Shown: piece after piece, positions 49,401 through 61,400 of the stretch
How positions within the stretch are numbered: position 1 is the first letter of the stretch
Layout of the letters: every line of letters starts with the position of its first letter
Source of the DNA: Apostichopus japonicus
Lineage: Eukaryota; Echinodermata; Holothuroidea; Aspidochirotida; Stichopodidae
Length of the DNA stretch: 64,000 nt
Reading direction: 5' to 3'
NCBI RefSeq assembly: GCF_037975245.1
Contig: NC_092564.1
Location: forward strand, 12,612,484-12,676,483
Notes under the pieces: model-generated
The model's input: the letters and a program-made list of their open reading frames with translations, nothing else
The model's database searches: none
What the model was told of the DNA's origin: nothing
Program-made: the position numbers and the translations under genes

Positions 49401-52400
49401 GAATGAATATTTTTGAAACCCAGCCGCAATGTTTTCTATGTACATATATCTTTACCAAAAGAACCTTAGTTTGGAGAAAACAGCACCACAAATTTACAAA
49501 TTTGAATGATTGATTAGGAAATCAGTAACATACATAAGAGAAGACAGTGGGACGGACTTGGTTGACACTAAAACAATTCACTACAAAGTCACAACTTTCC
49601 AATACTAACCATCAAGTTTGCCAATACTCGGTTTTACTCCTACAATGACAATATTAGCTGCAAATACATAAAACGAAACCGTTTCGCTAACATAGCCATC
49701 ACTGATGATGATCACAATGTTTACACTTACATCGGTGGTAGCCATTTCCATGAAACCAGAAAGAGCCTTTTCAATGTTTGCTTTGGACTTGGAGGCCATC
49801 AGGGCGTAGTTCTCAAGAACCCTGACTCGCGATGGACTCATCCCAGAATTTACCTCCTGAATGTCAATAAAAATGAAATCAAATTTCCCTCTGGTTAAGT
49901 CTTCAGTCCATCAAATCCTTGCTTTAATACCTTTTACATAAATCAAGTCAAATCGAACCGATAAAACCAATTTCGCTCTATATATGACATACACTTACAA
50001 AAACATTTATCTATACTGTAACATTTTAAGATATTTCTGATTATTTTATAACCTATTTTTGTTTGTCTGTGAAGAAGATCCTTCTATGATCACAATGTCA
50101 GGCCCTCTCAACTTTTACAAATTTACCGATGCAGGTTTTTTGTCTGCTAGATTTGCAGTTTGCTATTTTGGTTTCTCTCTCTCTTACATTTAAAAGGTAA
50201 GACATTGTTTTCATTTAATTTTAACAAAAGCATCTCTTTTGCATTGAAAATGATAGTACCCTAAAGTTTATACATTACCTTTAACAATCTTTCTGCAGTT
50301 CGCACGGCGGATTGCTCAGAATCTGCCTTTGCTGCTGCTGAGCTGTTACGAAAGATATTAAAAAGAAAAAATTCCACAATTTTCAATCTTCTTTAAAGTA
50401 TCATACAACTTTTTTTGTGAACCAAATGGAACAAAGTGATTCTTTGGGAATCAAAGAAACTTTTCATGAGTATTTTAAATTTTTTGTATATATTGGAAAT
50501 TATTACTGATACATTGTGTCCATGGTCTAAAAGATTAGTGACATTCTAACAGGTAGTGGTTAAGCATTATCTGTGACCAAAAATTGTTGCCAAAACAAGA
50601 TATTAATAACAGCCTAAAATGGGTTGAAAATGCAATATCCACTAGCATCCATGCATGTCTGAAGACTAAAAGCTGGTCTGTTTTTGCTAACAGTATAACT
50701 GCGACAGTCGCGCTGTGTCTGCATCCATGTTCTAGATGTCACGCATTGAAAACAGACTAACATTGATTCTGCTTTTTGTAACAGTATGACCGTAAAACTT
50801 GGGTCTATTTTCTGCGTGTCAAAACTAACAAACAGATGCACAAATTAGTATCTGCGTCCTGATGATGTGCCTATAATACTGTATAGCTACTGTATAGCTA
50901 TAATACTGTATAGCTATAACACTGTATAGCTATAATACTGTATAGCTATAACACTGTATAGCTATAACACTCTATAGCTATAACACTCTATAGCTATAAT
51001 ACTGTATAGCTATAACACTGTATAGCTACTGTATAGCTATAATACTGTATAACTATAATACTGTATAGCTATAATACTGTATAGCTATAATACTGTATAG
51101 CTATAATACTGTATAGCTATAATACTGTATAGCTATAATACTGTATAGCTATAATACTGTATAACTATAATACTGTATAGCTATAATACTGTATAGCTAT
51201 AATACTGTATAGCTATAATACTGTATAGCTATAATACTGTATAGCTATAACACTGTATAACTATAACACTGTATAGCTATAACACTGTATAGCTATAATA
51301 CTGTATAGCTATAATACTGTATAGCTATAATACTGTACAGCTATAATACTTACACAGAGTCGGCGCCCACGTTGTCAAATGTTTCTCCACCGACTGTATC
51401 ATTGTCTGGGTTGATACAAATCGTGATCATGTTCTCTGTCGCCCTCTCTCCCCATTCGCTATCCTTCCGGGCCATGTTAAAATGTTTGACAGCCGTGGTG
51501 GGATTGCCAACATACCTACGACAAAACAAGATGAAAGAAGCATATTTAACAGCGAACATAGAGCCAAGGATGTGAAATTGACCATTTATTTATACGAAAG
51601 GCAAATCTGAGGAATTAAAATCACATTAGTGATAAGCGACGGTTAGTCTCATAAATTGTGAGGTGCAAACTTTTACGTCAAACTTTTGGCTTTCTAGAAG
51701 TTATAAGTTTCTATATTTTACCATGTCCCTAGCCCCGAAAGTGAAGCCATGAAAAGTACTTGATGATTTCATTCAATAAGTTGTACTATTTCACATTACA
51801 ATAAATAATTTTTGTTTTTAAAGACTGCAGAGGGGGGAAGAGACTCACCATTCATATAATCCTTTACAGAAGCTCAGACCAGGATCCATTGATGCCCCAG
51901 AGGAACTCTTCTCAGCCTCTGCTAGAATTCCAGGTACATCCTCCAACTTACCAGCTCTACGTAACAGATCAATCAGCCTGGACAATGCCACAAAGTGAGC
52001 TGAAATATGAGAGAAAAGAAAAAAAAAATGATAATAATATTGAAAATTTTGAATGGCTCTTTGGGATTCAACTTCCTAACAATGGGATATTGCACTGAAT
52101 GAAGTGACAATTACATTATTAATGATGCATAAAATATGACCAATTTCAATTTTGCAAAATTGATACAGCTTTAATAACAATATAGCAGTAAAGAATGCTC
52201 CTTTTAAGGCGCAATTGAATCATGTCAATCGTAGGGTACATATAAAGCATTAAATATTTCACTGTTAGTAGAGAGTAAAGTGTCTGTCTAATGTGAAGAC
52301 AAAATCCTGGTTTATGAATAACTGGCTGCACTTAGAAAAATTTTGAATGAATTTCCTGACCTCCTAAAATGGGTTATTTGTATTATCCAACCTTTTTGAG

Positions 52401-55400
52401 ATGGGTCCAAACCACCCCACAAATACAAAAAATAGTGTCTAAAATGTTAAGATATAATTTCTGAGAATATTATCCAAAACAATTTGAGGTGGAACTGTTT
52501 CAAATGTTGCATTAGCAATAACAATAAAAAAAAATAAGGATTGGGGGGAATTGGGATGGGGATTGGGAGGGGGAGGGGGGAATTGGGAGGGGGACAGAAT
52601 CTTTCAGATGTATGGGCAATAAAATTCCAGAATGTCCTATATGGTGCAAACTCATTACCGTAGTTATGACAAATTTGAACTTCATTCATGTGTCACTGAC
52701 AGTACGACAAATCTCAAATATATACAATTCTTATTAGTGATTAAAGTACACTTCCTGTTCGTTTATCTTATCTGTTAAGCACTCAAGAGATTTAGAACAA
52801 AAAAGCACCTTAAGAAAATGCAGTTTAGAGATTCAAAGTTTCTGAATTTTCCTTCATACTAAAACATCTACTGAGAAATCACAGATGTACACATCCACCC
52901 ACTTCCAAAATTCAAGAAGTTATATCCCATTGTCACAGATTTTTAATAAAAGGATGGCAAGAAACAAAGACATATATTCTTATGAATTTCTCTTCATTTA
53001 GGGATGATGATTTTTAAGCAAATGAATTGGAGAATTGACCACTCCTCATGTTACTCTCATTTATCTTGTGCAGTGTACACAACTGTATTTGTTCTTAATG
53101 AAAACCAGTATTTACCAGGGGTCTGTTGCAATAACTGCTGAAAGTGAAACATGGCCTCCTCATAGTTGCCTTTCCTAAACATCAAGTCTGCCATCATCTG
53201 CAAAACGAAAGACAGACTAATAAAGAAAGGGAAAAGAAGGCTAATAATCCACACCAACACGCACCCATACATACACACACCCATACATATGGCTGAAATA
53301 CCTCAAATTGTGCAGGGGACTACTAAAATTGTCCACTTTGGAGCTGGTATTTATCCCAATATCTTGTTCCTAACTGCAAATAAACTTGTTTCATGATTAT
53401 TTATTTTGGCCAGATAAAAAACCTACCTTTACATCAGGAAATGAAACACAATGGTTGATCTCTGATAGAATTTTACAACAAATAGGAAAGTTTTTGTTCC
53501 AAAAAAAGAAAGAAAAAAAGTTGCTTAAATTTTAATGAAGATATGAAGCAATATGACAAATTAATATAAAACTATTTTTTTTTCTTTGTCTTAGTAATGC
53601 ATTAAGACTTTTGAATAATATTATTCAATATCATTTCTCTGTAGCCTGAAATTTAGAGTATATAAACAACTTTGTTGGTAATTCCAAAAGTACCACATTT
53701 CAACGCCCTTATCTCTAAATAGCTTAGAGTGTATGGCAGGGATGTACGTCATCAGAATAGAAGGATAATTCTTGTTGCAGATATCACCCTAAGTTGAACT
53801 GAAGGTAAATTCCTCTATCAACAAGGATGAATAGCTGCTATCAGGCAGTTTTAAGGTCAGTAAAGTAAATACTTTTTATTAATTTTTTAGTTTTTTTTTT
53901 ATAATTGGCTGTATGGCGCAATGACAAGGACTGAACTTGAAGGCCTCAGCGGAAAGAATCCTTATCAAACTATTTCAAATAACAATCCTTGAACCTTGTT
54001 TGACTTACCACTGTTGTTGTGTATTTTTTCATTATCAACTGCAAACTCTTAACAACTTTTATAACTAGTTTGACAGACTTAACACTGTTAATCATGATCA
54101 AACTGCAAACTCTTAACAACTTGTATAACTAGTTTGACTGACTTAACACTGTTAATCATGATCAAACTGCAAACTCTTAACAACTTGTGTAAATAGTTTG
54201 ACTGACTTAACACTGTTAAATCATTATCAAACTGCAAACTCTTTAAAACTTGTATAACTAGTTTGACAGACTTAACACTGTTAATCATTATCAAACTGCA
54301 AACTCTTAACAACTTTTGTAAATAGTTTGACTGACTTAACACTGTTAAATCATTATCAAACTGCAAACTCTTTACAACTTGAATAACTAGTTTGACTGAC
54401 TTAACACTGTTAATCATGATCAAACTGCAAACTCTTATCTACTTGTATAACTAGTTTGACAGACTTAACACTGTTATTCAATATGAAACGGCAAACTCTT
54501 AACAACTTGTATAACTAGTTTGACAGACTTAACACTGTTAATCATTATCAAACTGAAAACTCTTAACAACTTTTATAACTAGTTTGACTGACTTAATACT
54601 GTTAATCATTATCAAACTGCAAACTCTTAACAACTTGTATAACTAGTTTGACATACTTAATACTGTTAATCATTATCAAACTGCAAACTCTTAACAACTT
54701 GTATAACTATTTTGACTGACTTAACACTGTCAATCATTATCAAACTGAAAACTTTTAACAACTTGTATAGCTAGTTTGACTGACTTAACACTGTTAATCA
54801 TTATCAAACTGCAAACTCTTAACAACTTGTATAACTAGTTTGACATACTTAATACTGTCAATCATTATCAAACTGCAAACTCTTAACAACTTGTATAACT
54901 ATTTTGACTGACTTAACACTGTCAATCATTATCAAACTGCAAACTTTTAACAACTTGTATAACTAGTTTGACATACTTAATACTGTTAATCATTATCAAA
55001 CTGCAAACTCTTAACAACTTGTATAACTATTTTGACTGACTTAACACTGTCAATCATTATCAAACTGCAAACTTTTAACAACTTGTATAACTAGTTTGAC
55101 ATACTTAATACTGTTAATCATGATCAAACTGCAAACTCTTAACAACTTGTATAACTATTTTGACTGACTTAACACTGTCAATCATTATCAAACTGCAAAC
55201 TTTTAACAACTTGTATAACTAGTTTGACTGACTTAACACTGTTAATCATTATCAAACTGCAAACTCTTAACTACTTGTATAACTAGTTTGACTGACTTAA
55301 CACTGTTATTCAATATGAAACGGCAAACTCTTAACAACTTGTATAACTAGTTTGACAGACTTAACACTGTTAATCATTATCAAACTGAAAACTCTTAACA

Positions 55401-58400
55401 ACTTTTATAACTAGTTTGACTGACTTAATACTGTTAATCATTATCAAACTGCAAACTCTTAACAACTTGTATAACTAGTTTGACATACTTAATACTGTTA
55501 ATCATTATCAAACTGCAAACTCTTAACAACTTGTATAACTATTTTGACTGACTTAACACTGTTAATCATTATCAAACTGAAAACTTTTAACAACTTGTAT
55601 AGCTAGTTTGACTGACTTAACACTGTTAATCATTATCAAACTGCAAACTCTTAACTACTTGTATAACTAGTTTGACTGACTTAACACTGTTATTCAATAT
55701 GAAACGGCAAACTCTTAACAACTTGTATAACTAGTTTGACAGACTTAACACTGTTTATCTTTATCAAACTGCAAACTTTTAACAACTTGTATAACTAGTT
55801 TGACTGACTTAACACTGTTATTCAATATGAAACGGCAAACTCTTAACAACTTGTATAACTAGTTTGACAGACTTAACACTGTTAATCATTATCAAACTGC
55901 AAACTCTTAACAACTTGTATAACTAGTTTGACTGACTTAACACTGTTAATCATGATCAAACTGAAAACTCTTAACAAATTTTATAGTTAGTTCGTTTGAT
56001 TGCCTCAACACTCTTGACGTGTAATTATTATCAAATTGAAGACTCATAACTAGTATTTTCTTAGTTATTTTTGATGGACTTACTACTGTTGCTGCATCAG
56101 TGTCTGTTCCAATTTGTAGAAGTTTCACCAGCTGATGTTGACATTGGTCTAGTTCTCCTTGAGATAGATATAGTCTGGCTAATTCTAACATAGCTTTACC
56201 GTTGTTTTCAGAGTACACCAAAGCTTCCTTATAAAATTTGGCTGCTTTCTCTAAGTCATTTTGGTTGGTACAGTGTTCTGCTATTTCAGAACAAATACTA
56301 CGATAAAAAAAAAGAGGGAAAAAAAAACAAAAAGCAAGATCGTAACATACATTGAAGAAAATATACGACTCCCCCAAAAATATGGTAAGATGAATTATGT
56401 TGAAAGTGCAAGGATGGGTAAAATATAAATCCAAAGAGAGAGAGATAGAGCGTAGGTACACAAATTGATTCCATTTTAATACAATCCAAACATGTCCTCT
56501 TCAAGTATAAAACCTTCAAAACAAACAAATGACAAGAGACAAATAAATGGACAAATTGAAAGACAAACAAATTGTCAGTTATCACTTTTTTCACCGTTTT
56601 CTTTCTTTCTAAATAACCGACAAAACCAAAATCATTCAAACAGACTCAATTTTTTTTTAAGCACCCTCTCACAAACATTATGAGGCATGAACTGCGTTGG
56701 TTTACCTTGCGGCTATAGTCTTCTGTGATTGGACAGATTCGGGCTGCTCCATCTGTACCCTCTTTAAAACTCTAAAATGATAAAAACAGAAAGGAGACCA
56801 TGCATGCAAAGTCAAGAATGAAATAGTCCACTGTACTTTAATTTTCAATGTGGGGGGGGTGGGGGGGTAGGCAGGGTGGGAGCGAGTGTGAGAGTTTTCA
56901 TTTTTTATTATTTCAGAAATTCTAGACCATATTTCATGGCAATGAAAGGCTTCTATGTAATTAACTTAGAACTGAGCAAGAATCCCTATGTAGTTGGCTT
57001 CCTTTGCTGCCAAAAAAGTTGAAAAAGACAAGAGTAATTTTCAAAACATCCTTGCCATAGTGAAGACCGAGCCCATCATTACATGAATCAAAACTATAAA
57101 GCGAATAATTAGTATGACCTCATAACTGTGTCTTGATGTGTCCTTGAAGGACATCAAATATTTATATGGAAGCAATGGCCTTCGATTCACAATTTTTTAT
57201 GTTTGCGGAAAAAAGTATTTCTTCGTTCCAGGGTTATTTCTTTAAGGAAACATTTACGATCAGAAGCTTTGGTTAAACCGAAAGAAAAGTTTCCAGTGGC
57301 CCCATGGATCAAGGTTGCCACTACTTTGAGATAAAACAATAAAGTTGAATTCCAAAGCCTTATATTTCCTCTTCCTCTGATTAATTGCCCAACAATTGTT
57401 AACAGAATCACACGGTATTGATGATGCCAACCACAACAGGATAGTAAAAGATTCTTGAATATTAAAGAAACTTTACCATTTAATAATTTAAGACATATTA
57501 CCTTTCCAAATAATAGAGAGGAAAGTCTACAAGCACCTGTTTGTGCATACATTTATGGACAAAAAATTTGTATAGCATTGTTTTGCAAGGCAAGTTTCAC
57601 ATTGAACAGCAGTTTTCAAATTTGCATATATCAGTTCTTTAAATATGGTTGTAATGTATTTTGCCAATGTGCCTTTGATGTGAAAAGGAGACAATATTGT
57701 GTTGATTGACTAACAATATCACAATAGGGGATATGAAGTGCACGGCTAATAAAATGAATTTTATTGTTCGAATAATGAGAAGGGACATTTAGTATTCTTT
57801 TGTTCTATTTGATTTCCTTTAGAAATGCAAGAAATATAAGTCACATTAATGTGCAGGAAATAAATACAACAAAAGAATATGGTAGGCTTGCTAAATACAA
57901 GGTCTTTTTAGCACTTGCAAAGATTTCTTGGCTAGAACCCAAACAAAGTTTTACGCAGTTCATGTGTAATTTGTACCACTACATTCTAGTTACAAGTTCT
58001 GTAAAACATCAGCGTATCAAACTGTTCGGCCGAACACTCCTAATCTCCTTGTCATATACTGTACAAGCTTATTAATAACTATTCTGCCCGAATGTTCTGT
58101 ACACCAACCAAAGGTATATAGTCTTTGTTTGTGTCACCAGTGTACATAATTAAGAGTGTTTCATTATTGATTTATTATGACCACAAAGGGACTTAAGGCC
58201 CCCTAACACTTACAAAAAGTGCTCTTAAAAACTAACTTATGTGCCCCTTAATTCAATTCGCCATAGGTGATTACATAACGACCTCGATGGTTAAACCTCG
58301 ACATTACTGGTGGATCGTCTGAGGAATAAGCTACAACAAACGTGTGGAAGCAAAGAGTGATAAATTCCCGATTCAGTCATATCTGTAGGTGATTTGACTT

Positions 58401-61400
58401 CTTTTCAATTTGGGAAATTGCTTTGACAGCCTTTCAGATCTTGTAAAACGTCTCCCTGCTCTTGTCAAAGCTTTTGTTGTGATACCCTGCCATATAAATG
58501 TTAAACCCAAGACTTGCTCTCAAAACGATTTGCCTCGTCCGTATTGATCCTCAAATTAATTTTGAGTCCTGACTAAGAGTAACATGGATCACATAACTGC
58601 CCATCAGTGGAGTCTCTAGAAACAACTTCATGATTTCTGTTTTCAAAGCTTATGTTTACCATTTAATAGGCAGAATTATGCTTTTTGATGCAAAGGAGTG
58701 ATGGTTCTTTTCTGATGCCACTGGCTGGTGGAAATGTTGTTTTCACTTAATAATTTAAGGATTCTCTTTATAAATGTATTTTACCTGCTGTTAAACTGAT
58801 GTTTAAGGACATGAAACCATAGACTCAGTACATGCTATGTTATTCTTAAGAAAGTTTGGACTCACCGTCCTTGTAAGTCCCTCGCCTTGGACAAGGCAAG
58901 CATAGCGTCTTCCAGTTTGTTAGCCTTTTGGTGAACTTTTGCCAAGAGATTGTTCAATTTGGTGTGCTCCATGAGTGAAGGAAGGTCATTCCCTAAGGAC
59001 ATGAGAAGAAAAATATGGAAAGTAATTTTACAACAAAGAAATTGCTACTTATGCTGCTGGCCTTATGTTTATGCAAAAGTAAGCATATTTGCATAGAAGG
59101 TTTTAGTTGTCAGCATAACAGTCAGACCTTTATGTCCATCACTAGATCCACAAACATTGCAAGGATTTGCCATGTGATCTTCAAGAATTGGTCACATGAT
59201 CACAAAGTATTGGTCACATGATCTTATAGTGTTTAACTACATGATCTTAGATGATATGGCACATGATCCTAAACTAAGTCACATGTTCCTACAGAAATGG
59301 GCACATGATCTTATAGTATTCCTTAAGTAATAGTCATATGTTCCTACAGAAATGGGCACATGATCTTTTAGCATTGACTGATTTCACATAATAAGAATTG
59401 GTTAATATACATGATCCCACAGGATGGACCACATGATCCATAATGCTTTTATCTCCTCTCTGTCTACTGCAAACATTCGTAAAGAATATGGTGACGAGAC
59501 CTTACAGGACTGGCACCACTGATCAGGTTATTTACCAACTAGTGTATGTATGTATTTTAGATCCTCCAGCAAGCAGGAACTCGCAAAGAAGCCTCATTGG
59601 CTTATCAAAGCCGCAAGCTGACCGAAGTCAGTCTTTTAGATTCATATTTAACGTCCATGATTATGAATTGTCAACAACTCTGTAACTGGACGATAATACA
59701 TTAATCTTGGAGTGACTCGAACTCGGGACCTTATGACTGAAAGGGCACCGGCGTTAACCACTGAGCTAACACTCCAAACTAGTTAAAAGGAAATGTCTGA
59801 TTGGGTCTCATAAAGACCACATAATACTGTACCATTCTTGTATCTTCCACACAATTACAGCTCAACAGAAGTGTGGAGGGAACATCCCTTTGAAAATTTC
59901 GACACTTTGCAAAAACATCAAAGAGCGGAAAATTTACTGTTTGGATTTGATGTAAAAGTTAAGTGTGTAAATCATAACAAATCTGAAAAATCACTGTTTT
60001 ATACACTTAGTTTATCTCATCGACACGGTAATTTTTACAGATTCTTGACGTTTCGACAAGATGTTAACAAAGCGGGCTAACGGTTAAAAAATTTCAGTTT
60101 TTAACGTTTTACACACTTAGTATGTACATCTCATCAAAACGGTAATTTACAGATTTTGACGTTATGTCAAGATGTTAAGCAAGTTATGAAAAGCGGTAAT
60201 TTTTCAGATTTTTACCGTTTTTCAATTAGTGTAAGTCATCAATATTTCCATGTCCCTTCTATGCTTCCCTACCATTCAATGCTGCCATTTTCATCAAATC
60301 TACTGTAGTTTTACTATACAAATAAACTGTACAAGTCGCTTCATAAGCCTCTTAATTCAATGTAGACTCCACAAGAATCTAATCTCGAATACCAGTTTTG
60401 ACAACTTTTCTTTTTTCATACAAAATTTCCATAAACACCTCAAACTGTTACCTATTTGCATCAATTGTTAACAAAACATAATCTTACCAGGATTCTGTTC
60501 CAGAGCCATCTGGAGGTGCTTTTCGGCTTTTTCATATTGCCTCAGTTTCAGGAGTAATTCCCCAAGATCCAATCGTAGAATACTCTGACCTCCAGTCTTC
60601 AGAGCTGCTTCGTAATATGCAATTGCCTGAAGGAGAGAAGGAAAGGATACTGTTTGAGAGGCAGATTAAGAAATGCAAAGGGAATCAGAAGGGCCGGGGG
60701 GGGGGGGTGGGGGGTGGGGAGAAGGTTAAGGCTGAAGCAGTCACTGGGTGGAATTAAGCATCTATGGAATTTAAACAGAAGTATGCCAAGTCTATGCCAT
60801 AGAGTTGAATATAGATAAACTTAAGAGGATGGAATCAAAATACTGTTGATGCATTTGTTCTCTGCAATCAAGGAGAAATGTCCCCTATTAGCACACTGGA
60901 CACAAAGAAGAGCAGACGACCATTGCATTTCATATGATCTGGAAGTCCCGCTCCACAGTAGGGAAACCTACCGACCATGGAGGGTCATGTGACATGATCC
61001 AAGGTGCTACTAACATATTATTTAACCCTTTGTCAGTTCAACCCGATACAAGTTTCACAGACGGAAAAAAAGAAAGAAAATGCCACTATATAAAGGGTCT
61101 CTATGGTAAAATTGAGCACAACTGCTGAGGTTTGAATGATAGTGGTGTTAGGTTGACTTTTTCTGTCTCAGAAAAGGCTGGATCTGCATGGATCCAGGCT
61201 TCTATTCAAACATCTACTTGTCAGAGACTGCATTCGGTGGTTTCACCTGTCATGTTACGCACATGTTATATGCAAAAACAATACAGAGACTTGCGTTGCT
61301 AAGGAACAATGAATCCTGTCATCTGCTTCGTCTATGTACATTGTGTACAGTCCTGATAAACTACGAATGCTCCAGATGCAGTTCGATTATTATTGGAAAA

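Noticed and set aside
50868-51352. Regular short repeats resembling a CRISPR array
   Set aside because: Units are contiguous without spacers, and the locus is an intron of an animal gene.
53996-56090. Long regular repeat array as a CRISPR or coding repeat protein
   Set aside because: The 64-bp unit is not a multiple of three and has no variable spacers; long minus-strand frames across it (54088-54423, 55946 leftwards) are by-products of stop-poor units.
57187-57552. 121-codon minus-strand frame inside a TTC21B intron
   Set aside because: No family resemblance, no splice support, and the flanking exons join in phase.
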